A stretch of DNA of 64,000 nt, from the NCBI GenBank assembly GCA_913776195.1, contig CAJYMH010000017.1, positions 28,002 to 92,001 on the forward strand. Reading direction: 5' to 3'. Position 1 is the stretch's first letter. Each line of letters starts with the position of its first letter. The notes under the pieces are model-generated. The model was not told the origin of the DNA, did not search any database, and was given only the letters and a program-made list of their open reading frames with translations. The DNA comes from an uncultured Caulobacter sp. (lineage in GTDB: Bacteria; Pseudomonadota; Alphaproteobacteria; Caulobacterales; Caulobacteraceae). Shown here in pieces: positions 43,215 through 52,224 of the stretch. A program made the translations under genes and the position numbers.

Positions 43215-43537
43215 TGCACCTGGTCGCCCGTGAGAACATCGACCTGAGCCCCACCCAGCGCGTGCGGGTGGGCGAGGTCTTCACCTGCAGCGACGATCTG
43301 GCGGCCAAGTACTTGGGCCGTCGTGCTGCGCGTCTGGCTACCGCCGAAGAGACCACGGAAGCGTTTCAGCGCCTGCAGCAGCTGGCCAGCGCCGGCGACG
43401 CCGCGGCGATCGACGACTTGCCGGCAGCGGCTGACGCCGTTCTGCAAGTCGCTGCCGATAGCGCCAGTCTGGCTGAGGCGACGCCGCCCGCACCCAAGCG
43501 CTCGTCGAAGCCCCGCGCCGCGAAGTCTCAGGCTTGA
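43214..43537 (+). CDS. Unknown virion-region protein
   Basis: 107 residues: a small N-terminal domain (VRVGEVFTCSDDLAAKYLGR) followed by a helical, Ala/Lys-rich tail. ATG overlaps the previous stop. Not recognised. Confidence 0.6.
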   Translation: MHLVARENIDLSPTQRVRVGEVFTCSDDLAAKYLGRRAARLATAEETTEAFQRLQQLASAGDAAAIDDLPAAADAVLQVAADSASLAEATPPAPKRSSKPRAAKSQA

Positions 43538-43872
43538 TCGCCGCGGGATCGCTGGACCGCCGCATCCGGATCCATCGCTTTCAGGCCACTGAGGATCGTT
43601 ATGGAGCCAAGGCGGAGGGATGGGCACCAGCCGAGTGGATCTGGGCCGGCCGCAAGGACGTCAGCGACGGCGAGCGTGTCAGGGCGGAGGCTCAAGGCAT
43701 CGCCTTGAACGTCCGCTTTACCGTCCGCTGGTCGTCGCTCACGGCTTCGATCAAGGGGCGTGACCGGATCGAGCATGACGGCGTCACTTTCGCGATCGTC
43801 GGCATCAAGTCGCTCGGCCGCCGCGAGGGCTTCGAGATCTCGGGCGCTACCGTCCAGGAGGACGAGGCTTGA
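43534..43872 (+). CDS. Head closure protein
   Basis: 112 residues from TTG 43534, overlapping the upstream stop. LDRRIRIHRFQATEDRYGAK, GWAPAEWIWAGRKDV and IEHDGVTFAIVGIKSLGRRE match the SPP1 gp16/lambda FII-like head closure family. Confidence 0.9.
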   Translation: MIAAGSLDRRIRIHRFQATEDRYGAKAEGWAPAEWIWAGRKDVSDGERVRAEAQGIALNVRFTVRWSSLTASIKGRDRIEHDGVTFAIVGIKSLGRREGFEISGATVQEDEA

Positions 43873-44390
43873 AGATGACGTTCGATGTCGTCGGGCTCAA
43901 GCAGCTCGACGCCGCCCTGGGCGAGCTGACCAAAGCTGCCGCCCGGGGTGTAGCTCAGCGCTCCCTGAAGGCCGGCGCCGCACCGATCCGCGATCGCGCC
44001 GTCGAGCTCGCGCCCAAGCGGGAGGAGAAGCTGGCGCGCAGCATCCACGTCACCACCAAGAAGCCGAAGGGCCACGCCTCCAAGGCCGCGTTCGCAGCCG
44101 CCATGAAGGCCGGCGCCAGCAGGGCTCAGGCTGGCAAGGCTCAGCGCGCCTACAACCGGCAGAACCCGGGCCATTTCGCTGAGGTCTTCGTCGCCACCGG
44201 ACAGCTGCGCCAGGCGTGGCCGCAGGAGATAGGCACCGAGAACATGGCGCCGCAGCCGTACATGCGGCCCGCGCTCGAGGAGAAGGGCGAGGAGGCGATC
44301 AACATCATCGCCGGCGTCATCGAGCCCGAGATCAAGAAGGGCGCTGAGCGGGCCGCCCGCAAAGCGCTGCGCAAGGCCAGCCGAGGCTAG
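43869..44390 (+). CDS. HK97 gp10-family tail component
   Basis: 173 residues. FDVVGLKQLDAALGELTKAA, GAAPIRDRAVELAPKREEKL and the C-terminal PYMRPALEEKGEEAINIIAG are the family pattern. The TTG at 43869 overlaps the previous stop; ATG 43875 two codons later is an equal candidate. A central basic stretch of about 40 residues (TKKPKGHASKAAFAAAMKAG) looks like a family-atypical insertion. Confidence 0.88.
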   Translation: MKMTFDVVGLKQLDAALGELTKAAARGVAQRSLKAGAAPIRDRAVELAPKREEKLARSIHVTTKKPKGHASKAAFAAAMKAGASRAQAGKAQRAYNRQNPGHFAEVFVATGQLRQAWPQEIGTENMAPQPYMRPALEEKGEEAINIIAGVIEPEIKKGAERAARKALRKASRG

Positions 44391-44393
44391 ACC

Positions 44394-44792
44394 ATGCACA
44401 AGTCGTTGCTGCGCAAGCTGCTGGTGGACAACGCCGGCGTGACGGCGCTCGTCCCTGCCGCATCGATCCAGTGGGGTAAGCGTATCGGCTGCCCCGCCAT
44501 CGCGCTGCACCGTATCTCCGGGGCGCCCGACTATCACTTCGAAGGCCAGTCAGCCCTCGGCGGCGGGACCGCGCAGATCGTCTGCTGGGCCCGCTCCGAA
44601 GCCGACGCCGACGATATCGCTGAAGCGGTGAAGGCCGTGCTCAGCGGTCACCGCGACGCCGTCTTCCAGGGCGTCTTCATCCAGAGCGAGCGCAACGCCG
44701 CCGAGGCCGCCGACGGCGCGTCCGGGGCGGGCGCTCCCACCACTTTCCACCGATCCGACCTGGATATCCGGGTCCGGTTCAACGACGCCTGA
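44394..44792 (+). CDS. DUF3168 tail completion protein
   Basis: 132 residues: LLRKLLVDNAGVTALVPAAS, IQWGKRIGCPAIALHRISGA, GTAQIVCWARSEADADDIAE match DUF3168 (gp17-like), which caps the tail tube at the neck. Confidence 0.88.
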   Translation: MHKSLLRKLLVDNAGVTALVPAASIQWGKRIGCPAIALHRISGAPDYHFEGQSALGGGTAQIVCWARSEADADDIAEAVKAVLSGHRDAVFQGVFIQSERNAAEAADGASGAGAPTTFHRSDLDIRVRFNDA

Positions 44793-44804
44793 AGGAGGGC
44801 GCAT

Positions 44805-45224
44805 ATGTCTGACGGCATGATTGGCTTCGGCACCACCATCGAGGTGGAAACTTCGCCGGGCGTTTGGTTCAAACTGGGTTTCGTCAACGACGTGAATCCG
44901 CCCGATGACTCGACCGACGACGTCGATGTCACCCACATGGAAAGCCCGGGCCGCCGGCGCCAATACATCGCCGGCCTGATCGACGGCGGCGAAGGCTCGT
45001 TCGGCGTCAACTGGATCCCTGGTAATCCGACCGACGAGTACGTGCGCGCCTGGCGCGCCACGGGTGAGAACCGTGACCTGCGGCTGACCTACCCGAACAA
45101 CGTCACGGAAACCTTCCCGACCTACCCCAAGGGCTGGTCGAAGGTCGTTCCGCTCGACGACAAGATGACCGCCACCCTGACCGTGAAGATGGCGGGCGAC
45201 ATCGAGTACGGGGTCGCCGCCTAA
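44805..45224 (+). CDS. Major tail tube protein
   Basis: 139 residues: GFGTTIEVETSPGVWFKLGF, VNDVNPPDDSTDDVDVTHME, SPGRRRQYIAGLIDGGEGSF, NWIPGNPTDEY. This is the phage tail tube pattern (lambda V-like). GGAGGG precedes the ATG. Confidence 0.9.
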   Translation: MSDGMIGFGTTIEVETSPGVWFKLGFVNDVNPPDDSTDDVDVTHMESPGRRRQYIAGLIDGGEGSFGVNWIPGNPTDEYVRAWRATGENRDLRLTYPNNVTETFPTYPKGWSKVVPLDDKMTATLTVKMAGDIEYGVAA

Positions 45225-45643
45225 TGCATGGCAACCCCATCAAGGGTGAAGTCGGGTTCTTCGCCGAGGGGCAGCCGTACACCCTCGTCCTGACGATCGA
45301 CGCCCTGTGCAAGGTCGAAGGGCTGCTGGGCAAGACCTCGCGTCAGGCGCAGGTAATGCTCTCGGGCGGCTCGCTCGAAGCCATGCGCGCCTATTGGTGG
45401 GCCGGCCTTCAGGAGCATCACCCTGAGCTGAGCGTGAAGGTCGCCGGCGAGCTGATCTACGAGGTGGACGGCGATCTCGACGCCACTGCGGTTATCAACC
45501 GCGGCCTCGAGCTGGCCAACCCCAAGGCCCGCAAGGCCGCCAAGAAAGCGGCCAAGGAGGCGGGCGCGGCCAAGCCGGACCCTCAGACGACGGCGGATGG
45601 GACTGGGAAGACCTCTTCGCCCGATGGTGCGAATTCCGCCTAG
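45224..45643 (+). CDS. Tail assembly chaperone, short form (gpG/GTA gp10-like)
   Basis: 139 residues. GEVGFFAEGQPYTLVLTIDA, LCKVEGLLGKTSRQAQVMLS, YWWAGLQEHHPELSVKVAGE match gene transfer agent gp10-like tail proteins. The last 40 residues are a Lys/Ala-rich linker. A second frame lacking its own start follows, as in lambda G/GT, so this is probably the short product of a frameshifting gene that lies between tail tube and tape measure. Confidence 0.85.
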   Translation: MHGNPIKGEVGFFAEGQPYTLVLTIDALCKVEGLLGKTSRQAQVMLSGGSLEAMRAYWWAGLQEHHPELSVKVAGELIYEVDGDLDATAVINRGLELANPKARKAAKKAAKEAGAAKPDPQTTADGTGKTSSPDGANSA

Positions 45644-45960
45644 GGCCGCCGGACGCTTTCTGGCGTCTGACACCCCGGCTGCTCGCTCTCGCGTTTGAGG
45701 GCGCCAGCGCCACGCTCGAGCGCGAGCACCAGGCGCTCCGATACCTCAGCTACTTCATGCTGATGCCGCACGTCGGCGCAAAGAAGCTTGGCCCCCTCGA
45801 TGAGTACATCGGCGGCAGCCAGGCCAAGGCCAAGGCAGCTCAGCCAATGCCGGCCGACGAAATCCAAGCCCGAATGCGCAGCTGGCGAGCCTCCTTCCTG
45901 GGCTCACAGAAGCGCGCCGGCCCCCATGACAAACCCAGCACTCCGAAGGAGGCAGGATGA
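45427..45960 (+). CDS. Frameshift extension of the tail chaperone (gpT-like)
   Basis: The -1 frame is open from 45427 to 45960 and codes WDWEDLFARWCEFRLGPPDA, FWRLTPRLLALAFEGASATL, YFMLMPHVGAKKLGPLDEYI. The FWRLTPRLLALA part resembles tail chaperone T domains. There is no ATG, GTG or TTG in frame before 45757, inside the domain, so it needs a -1 shift from the 45224 frame. The best slip candidate I saw is CCCCAAG at 45520, an imperfect slippery site. The fused product would be about 245 residues. Confidence 0.65.
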   Translation, partial: AEREGRRRADLRGGRRSRRHCGYQPRPRAGQPQGPQGRQESGQGGGRGQAGPSDDGGWDWEDLFARWCEFRLGPPDAFWRLTPRLLALAFEGASATLEREHQALRYLSYFMLMPHVGAKKLGPLDEYIGGSQAKAKAAQPMPADEIQARMRSWRASFLGSQKRAGPHDKPSTPKEAG

Positions 45961-48900
45961 CCGCACAGGCCATCGGCTCCCTGTTCGTCCAACTCGGCTT
46001 TGACACGGCGCAGTTCCACACGAACGCGGCCGCGGTCAAAGGCGAGCTCTGGTCGATCGGCAAGATCAAGGTCGGCGACGGCCTGAAGGCCGGCCTGGGC
46101 GAGCTGACCGACGGGTTCAAGTCCACGGCGGCCAACGCTGGCCTGCTGGGCACCAGCCTGTCGGCGATGGGCTTGGTGGGCGTGGCGGCCGCCGGCGCTC
46201 TCGTGGGCGTCGGCGCTGCTGCGGCCAAAGCGCGGCAGGCGTTCGATTTCGCCGACGAGATCGCCGATACGGCGGCCCAGGTCGGCGCGTCGACCGATTA
46301 CCTGCAAGAATACCGGTTCGCCGTCCAGCAGCTGGGCGGCGAGTACGCCGACGCCGACGCCGCCTTGGCCGGCTTCTCGAAGACGTTCGGCGCTGCCCAG
46401 TCGGGACTCAGCAAGAAGGCGGTGAAGCCCTTCCAGGCCCTCGGCCTGGATCCGAAAGAATTCGCCACCTGGCAGGACGCCCTGGACGCCGTGATCGTGA
46501 AGATCGGCGACTTGGAGAAGACTTCCGACCAGGCGGCCGTCGCCGACAAGCTCGGCCTCGGTTCGATCTTGCCCGCCCTGCGCGAAGGCGCGGACGCCAT
46601 CAACGGCTTCCGCAACAGCGCCAAGGACATGGGCCAGGTCATGGACGCCGATATCATCCGCAAAGCGGGTGAGGCGAACGACCATCTGCAGATCCTTGAG
46701 CGCCAGATCGATGTCGATCTGAACACCGCCTTCGCCAAGCTGGCCCCGCTGATCGGCGGAGTCGCCGGCTTCCTGGCCGATGGCGCCGGCGCGGCCAGTG
46801 ACATGGCCAGCGCCTTCGCGCCTCTGCTCGACAAGCTTGCGGAGCTCGACAAGTGGGCGCAGGGCAACGAAACCCTTAAGCGCCTCGAGCAGTTCGCCGA
46901 GCTGGCCCAAATCATCTCCGGCTCGCCGATCGGGATCGCCAAGGGCCTGATGAAGGGTGGCCAGGCGGCCGAGAGGGCCAAGGCTCCCAGGGCCGACATG
47001 TCGGCCATCCAGGCCAAGTTTGGTCGCCCGTCAGGCGGCGGCTCGCTCGAGGACCTGGGCGGCGACAAGGGCATCAGCGCTGCCGAGCGCGCCTCCAATG
47101 AAGCCGCCGCCCTGGAAGCGGCGGAGGCCGCCGAGCTGAGCGCTCGCGAGGCGTTGACCCAGAACGTCATCCGCCTGGCCGAGATCCGCGTCCGGCAGAT
47201 CGACGTCGAGACCGCCTCCCAGAACCGACGCCTGCAGGAGCAGGCGACCGAGGGCAAGATTAGCAAGACCGTGGCCGCCAAGGCGGTCCTTCTTAACGAG
47301 CAGGCCTCGGCGCTGCGTAAGGAGCTGGTCGAGCGGGAGAAGGGTGTCGCCCTAGACCGCGAAGAGTTCGCCCAGCGCCAGCAGGTGCAGGGCTTCCTTG
47401 ATCGCGTTTCCGCCGCTCAGGCCGAGCTGGCCGGCACGGTCGAAGCCCGCAACAAGATCGAGCGCCTGGCGCTGGCCAACCGCCAGCAGCTGGAACTGCA
47501 GCGCGTCGAGAGCGAGACGGCCGCCCAGGTCGAGGCCGGCTCGATGCTGGACAGCAAGCGGCGCGAAACGGTCGCCACGCTGAAGGTCGCGCAGGCGGCC
47601 GAGAAAGAGCTGCAAGCTCGGCAGCAGGCAGATCGAGTCGCTCAAGCGGCCAATCGCCACCGCGAGGCGGCCCTGCAGAATGAGATCGACCTGTTGGCCA
47701 CTCAGGCGGACCTGGTCTCGTTTGGCTTCCAGCGCCGCGATATCGAGCTGAAGATCCTCAAGGCCCGCCAAGCCCTGGAGCGCGCCGCGCTCGAGGAGGT
47801 GGTCAACAGCAAGACCGCCAACGCCGATGACAAGAAGATCGCCCAGGACCGCCTGCAGGCCCTCGAAGCCATCCACGGCAACGAGATCCAGGCGGCGATC
47901 GGCACGGCCGAGGACGCGTTCAACGACGTCAGCAACACCCTGCTCGATATGGAGCGGGCTTTTGCGGCGCGCGACTGGAACGGCGTTCTCAAAGGCGTCA
48001 TCGACGCGTTCAAGCTGCTGACCGCCTCGGGGACCAATACCGCATCCAAGATCGGAGCGGTCGCGGGCCTGGCCAGCGCCGCCGGCGGCATGATCGGCGG
48101 GACGGGCGGCTCGATCTTGGGCGGCGCCGGATCCGGCGCGCTCGCCGGTATGCAGTTGGGTTCGATCGTCCCCGGCGTCGGCAACGTCGCAGGCGCGGTG
48201 ATCGGCGGACTGTTGGGCGGCCTGGGCGGTCTGTTCGGCTCCAGCAAGGCCAAGAAGCAAGCCAAGGCCCAGGCGGCCGAGACCGAGCGCCAGCGTCTCG
48301 AGAAAATCCAGACCGATCGCGCCCAGCTGGAGATCCAGCTGCTCGAGGTGATGGGTCGCAAAGAAGAGGCCCTGGCTCGCCGGCGCGAGCTCGAGGTCAA
48401 GGGCATGGACGCGACGAACGCGGCCCTGCTCAAGAACATCTGGGCCGAAGAGGACGCGCGAGCCCGCGACGCTGAGGGCCTGGCCCTCATGCGCGAGTTC
48501 ATGCGTCTGGGCGACCAACTCAACGGCACGAACGACGCTCTGCTGGCCGACCGTAAGGACGAGCTCGACGCAATCCACCCGACCAACCGCGCGCTGCAGG
48601 AGCTGATTCACAAGCGCGAAGACGATGTCGCGGCGATGCAGCGGGCGTCCCAGGTGGCCGATCGCACGAACGACATCCAGATCCAGACCATGGAAGCCGC
48701 CGGCGACGCCGCCGGCGCGCTGGCCCGCCGGCGCGAGTTGGAGCGGGCTGAAGCCATTAAACTCGACGCCGCCCTCGGGCCGCTGCTCGATACGCTGTGG
48801 GCGACGCAGGATCGCGCTGCCGCCGCGGCCGCCGCGGCCGAGGCTCAAGCCAAGGCTGACGCCGCCGTACAGGAGGCGCACGACAAGCTTCAGGCCGCCT

Positions 48901-49826
48901 ATGACGAGGAAATCTCGCTCATCCAGGGCGTGATCGACCGTTTCAAGGCCTTCGCCGCCAGCCTCGCCGCCTTCCGCCGCGAGCTATCGGTGCGCAGCCT
49001 CGAGGTCGTTTCTCCGGACGCCGTCTATGGCGCCGCCCGGGCCGACTTCATGCGTGTGTCAGCGCTGGCCCGCGCCGGCGACGAGAAGGCGATGGGCGAG
49101 CTGCAGGGCGTCTCCGAGGAGTTCCTGAGGGTCTCGAAGGACTTCGCACCCGACGCGCTGACCTATCTGCGCGACCTGGCCGCGGTGAAAGCCGCTGTCC
49201 AGGCCGCTGAGCTGCTGGCCCTGACGCAGGTCACCGAGGGCGAAAAGCAGCTCGAGCTGCTCAAAAAGCAGGTCGAAGGCCTGCTCAAGATCAACGAGAG
49301 CGTGCTGTCTGTGGCTGAAGCCATCGCTCAGCTGGAGTCGGCGATCGCCGCGGCGGCAAACGACAACGGCAGCGGATCTGGCGGCAGCAGCGGAGGCGGC
49401 TCAGGCCTGGTCACCGAGGGAAGGTTCGAAGGCTTCACGGCCGCTGAGCTCAACGATTGGGACGAAAGCCCGTCGGAGATGGCCTGGCCTAAGTACCAGG
49501 CGTGGCTGATGCTGCAGCAGCTGAAGGAGGCCGGGTACAACATCCCCGGGTTCCGAACGGGCGGCAACTTCATGGTCGGCGGCGCAGGCGCTCCCGACAG
49601 CCAGCTGATGCAGTTCATGGCCTCGCCTGGCGAGATGGTCAGCATCAACAGGGCAGGGACCTACGAGCAGCTGGCGGCCGAAATCGCCGGCGCCCGCGCG
49701 ATCCTTAGCCAGATCCTCGGCGTCTCGATCGGCACTTTGCCGGCGATCGCGCGCGATATCGGCTTTGTCGCCGACATCCAGGACGAGTGGGACGCCAACG
49801 GCCAACCAGGGGAGCGCGCAGCATGA
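45957..49826 (+). CDS. Tape measure protein
   Basis: 1289 residues, setting tail length; by the usual 1.5 angstrom per residue the tail would be near 190 nm. Long helical and coiled-coil stretches, a hydrophobic glycine-rich segment at about 690-765 (GAVAGLASAAGGMIGGTGGS, VPGVGNVAGAVIGGLLGGLG) and a C-terminal domain. Overlaps the chaperone stop by ATGA. Confidence 0.93.
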   Translation: MTAQAIGSLFVQLGFDTAQFHTNAAAVKGELWSIGKIKVGDGLKAGLGELTDGFKSTAANAGLLGTSLSAMGLVGVAAAGALVGVGAAAAKARQAFDFADEIADTAAQVGASTDYLQEYRFAVQQLGGEYADADAALAGFSKTFGAAQSGLSKKAVKPFQALGLDPKEFATWQDALDAVIVKIGDLEKTSDQAAVADKLGLGSILPALREGADAINGFRNSAKDMGQVMDADIIRKAGEANDHLQILERQIDVDLNTAFAKLAPLIGGVAGFLADGAGAASDMASAFAPLLDKLAELDKWAQGNETLKRLEQFAELAQIISGSPIGIAKGLMKGGQAAERAKAPRADMSAIQAKFGRPSGGGSLEDLGGDKGISAAERASNEAAALEAAEAAELSAREALTQNVIRLAEIRVRQIDVETASQNRRLQEQATEGKISKTVAAKAVLLNEQASALRKELVEREKGVALDREEFAQRQQVQGFLDRVSAAQAELAGTVEARNKIERLALANRQQLELQRVESETAAQVEAGSMLDSKRRETVATLKVAQAAEKELQARQQADRVAQAANRHREAALQNEIDLLATQADLVSFGFQRRDIELKILKARQALERAALEEVVNSKTANADDKKIAQDRLQALEAIHGNEIQAAIGTAEDAFNDVSNTLLDMERAFAARDWNGVLKGVIDAFKLLTASGTNTASKIGAVAGLASAAGGMIGGTGGSILGGAGSGALAGMQLGSIVPGVGNVAGAVIGGLLGGLGGLFGSSKAKKQAKAQAAETERQRLEKIQTDRAQLEIQLLEVMGRKEEALARRRELEVKGMDATNAALLKNIWAEEDARARDAEGLALMREFMRLGDQLNGTNDALLADRKDELDAIHPTNRALQELIHKREDDVAAMQRASQVADRTNDIQIQTMEAAGDAAGALARRRELERAEAIKLDAALGPLLDTLWATQDRAAAAAAAAEAQAKADAAVQEAHDKLQAAYDEEISLIQGVIDRFKAFAASLAAFRRELSVRSLEVVSPDAVYGAARADFMRVSALARAGDEKAMGELQGVSEEFLRVSKDFAPDALTYLRDLAAVKAAVQAAELLALTQVTEGEKQLELLKKQVEGLLKINESVLSVAEAIAQLESAIAAAANDNGSGSGGSSGGGSGLVTEGRFEGFTAAELNDWDESPSEMAWPKYQAWLMLQQLKEAGYNIPGFRTGGNFMVGGAGAPDSQLMQFMASPGEMVSINRAGTYEQLAAEIAGARAILSQILGVSIGTLPAIARDIGFVADIQDEWDANGQPGERAA

Positions 49827-50896
49827 GCTTTGTTCTCGTTCCCCCGACCCACCAGGTCACCGGTGCGTCTTACGCCTCGAGCAACGTGATCGAGGTCCAG
49901 CCGAACCCATGGAATGGGGCCGTCACTTACGCGGCGGGGGCGACGGTTACCGTGCCGGTGCTCCCCGCGTCCGGACTGCTCGACGTGTATGAAAGCCTCG
50001 CGGGCGGCAACCTGAACAAGGCTCCGGCTACCGAACCCACCTGGTGGAAGAAGCTCAGCGCCGTCTACCAGGAGTGGGCCAACGGCTCGACCTACGTTAA
50101 GGGGGCGCGGGTGCAGGTGACTAGCCTGCACAAGGTCTACGAAAGTCTGCAGGCCGGCAACACCGGCAAGGACCCCGCCGCCGACGTCGAGGCGGAATGG
50201 TGGGGCGAAGTCGGGTCCACCAACAAGTGGGCGCTCTTCGACGAAAGCCCGGCCTCCCAGACCGCTCGAGCCGATCTGATCGACGTGACGGTCGCCGTGA
50301 ACGACCCAATCGACACCGTCCTGTTCGACAACCTGGACGCTGCAGCGGTGCGCTTCACGCGCACCCACCCGGTGGAGGGCGTGATCGACGACATCGAAGT
50401 CGATCTGAACGACGATTCCGGGATCGTCGACTGGCTGACGCAGTGGACGCTCCCGATCGTGCGAAAGCGGTTCGCCTACTTCACCCAGCTCACGGCCGTC
50501 GGAAATCTTCAGCTTCGGCTGCAGATCAAGGCGCCGGGCGGGGAAGCGCGCGTCGGCCTCGTCTACCACGGCCTCGCCCGGGAGATCGGCGAGACCCAAT
50601 GGGGCGGCAGTGTCGGCCGCCGCAGCCGTACCCGGATCGTCGAGGACGACTTCGGCAAGCAAAAGGCGGTCAAGCGGCCGTCTTCCAAGCGCGGCGAGTT
50701 CACGGTGCGCGTGCCCGGAACAGCGGTCGACGGCGTGATTGACCTGCTCGACCAGTACGACGGCGTGCCGGTCTTTATTATCGCCTCGCCCCGGTACGGC
50801 TCCACCGGGATCTACGGCTTCATCCGGGACCACAACACCGTCCTGGAAGCCGACTTCCACAGCTTCCTGTCCATCCAGACCCAAGGCCTTGTTTGA
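49823..50896 (+). CDS. Distal tail protein with two carbohydrate-binding repeats
   Basis: 357 residues from ATG 49823 (GGGGAG upstream). Residues 20-130 hold two similar repeats of CBM5/12-like type: NPWNGAVTYAAGATV with EPTWWKKL, and EWANGSTYVKGARVQV with EAEWWGEV. The C-terminal 225 residues are beta-rich (VAVNDPIDTVLFDNLDAAAV, VPVFIIASPRYGSTGIYGFI). It follows the tape measure, the place of a distal tail protein; the repeats would bind surface glycans. Confidence 0.75.
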   Translation: MSFVLVPPTHQVTGASYASSNVIEVQPNPWNGAVTYAAGATVTVPVLPASGLLDVYESLAGGNLNKAPATEPTWWKKLSAVYQEWANGSTYVKGARVQVTSLHKVYESLQAGNTGKDPAADVEAEWWGEVGSTNKWALFDESPASQTARADLIDVTVAVNDPIDTVLFDNLDAAAVRFTRTHPVEGVIDDIEVDLNDDSGIVDWLTQWTLPIVRKRFAYFTQLTAVGNLQLRLQIKAPGGEARVGLVYHGLAREIGETQWGGSVGRRSRTRIVEDDFGKQKAVKRPSSKRGEFTVRVPGTAVDGVIDLLDQYDGVPVFIIASPRYGSTGIYGFIRDHNTVLEADFHSFLSIQTQGLV

Positions 50897-51741
50897 TGGC
50901 TATCACGCCCGTTCCGGATCCCTTCGCGGTTCCGGATGCGCCGCTGCGCGGCGTTCACACCAACACTGAATATCGAACCCGGGCCGACGCGTTGATGTCG
51001 TCCCTCGCCGCGATGGTCGCCTGGCTGCGCCTGGTCGCCGTGTCTGCCTGGAACAACGCCACAGCAACGGCGGCGGATGCCATCGCGACGGCGGCCGACC
51101 GCGTGCAGACCGGCCTCGATCGGACCGCCGCCGCCGCGTCGGCCGCTTCGGCGCTGAACGCTCCTGGGACCAGCGCCACTTCGGTTACGCCGCTCGACAT
51201 CGGCTCCGGCCTCAAGAACTTCACGATCCAGGTGGGCAAGGCGTTCGTGCCTGGTCAAACCGGGGTCCTGTCGCGGATCGCCGACCCGTCGGTTCAGATG
51301 ACCGGTCTGATACGCTCGCACGATGCCGTGACCGGCGCCGTGCAGATCGACGTGCCGATCGGCGCGTTCAGCGGCTCTGGTAACTTCAGCGACTGGCGGT
51401 TCGCGCTGACCGCCGGCCGCGTCATCACTGACGGCGCAGGCCTGCCCGACGCCGTGATCAACGCAATCGGGCCCACCCAGCTGCAGGCTCGCCGCTGGGT
51501 CACGCTCAAGCCGACCGCCAATGACGTCGAGGTCACCGTCCCTGTCCCAAGCGGGCAGGGCGACTGGTTCGGGGTTGAGATCGAAGAGCGCGGCGTCGGC
51601 ATGAGGACGATCTTCCGCCGCAACGGCCAGAGCATCGGCGGCAAGGCCGAGGACATGGTCTGCCGCGCGAACAACGTCGGCATCCTTTTCACCTACCGTG
51701 GCGCGTCGTGGTCGATGCAGCCCTACAACTACAAGGGCTGA
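50896..51741 (+). CDS. Probable tail fibre/tip protein
   Basis: 281 residues. N-terminal helical part (SSLAAMVAWLRLVAVSAWNN, ATATAADAIATAADRVQTGL), typical of fibre shafts, then a beta-rich C-terminus (FSDWRFALTAGRVITDGAGL). The ATG overlaps the previous stop. Function from position. Confidence 0.65.
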   Translation: MAITPVPDPFAVPDAPLRGVHTNTEYRTRADALMSSLAAMVAWLRLVAVSAWNNATATAADAIATAADRVQTGLDRTAAAASAASALNAPGTSATSVTPLDIGSGLKNFTIQVGKAFVPGQTGVLSRIADPSVQMTGLIRSHDAVTGAVQIDVPIGAFSGSGNFSDWRFALTAGRVITDGAGLPDAVINAIGPTQLQARRWVTLKPTANDVEVTVPVPSGQGDWFGVEIEERGVGMRTIFRRNGQSIGGKAEDMVCRANNVGILFTYRGASWSMQPYNYKG

Positions 51742-51744
51742 CGC

Positions 51745-52224
51745 ATGAGCGACTTTGCAGAGTTCTTCAATGCGGGCGGCCGCGCGCCTGACGTTATCGT
51801 CGAAGAGCGGGTCGCGAGCCTGACGATCGCTGCCACGTTCACCGATCGGCAGCTGAACACCGTCCTCAGAAACAAGGATAGCCTTGCCTCTCTGGCCAGC
51901 TTTGCGGTCACGCTCCCAGCTGGGACTTATGAGTACGAGATCGAGGTTCAGTACAACCTAGTCTCGGGCGGGGTCTGGCATCACCGACTCTACAACGTAA
52001 CCGCCGCGGTACTCGCGGGCGCTGGTGGCGTGGAGTTCTGGCCGTCCGGGACGAACGGCCCGAATGGCGTTAGCCGGTTATCCGGCGTGCTTACCTTGGC
52101 GGCGGCGACGGCCCTCAAGCTGCAGGGCATCTGCAACACGACGCAAAGCATGAGCGGCGCGGGTGCGCCGGGCTCGAACCCTGCATGCACTGCCCGTCTC
52201 AAAATCTGGAAGGTGATCGACTGA
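51745..52224 (+). CDS. Probable tail fibre protein
   Basis: 159 residues, beta-rich: TIAATFTDRQLNTVLRNKDS, GTYEYEIEVQYNLVSGGVWH, VLAGAGGVEFWPSG. Resembles C-terminal receptor-binding heads. Not assigned to a family. Confidence 0.6.
   Translation: MSDFAEFFNAGGRAPDVIVEERVASLTIAATFTDRQLNTVLRNKDSLASLASFAVTLPAGTYEYEIEVQYNLVSGGVWHHRLYNVTAAVLAGAGGVEFWPSGTNGPNGVSRLSGVLTLAAATALKLQGICNTTQSMSGAGAPGSNPACTARLKIWKVID

Noticed and set aside
45590..45620. GGGACTGGGAAG as a standard -1 slippery site
   Set aside because: The bases are not in the register needed for tandem slippage from the upstream frame.
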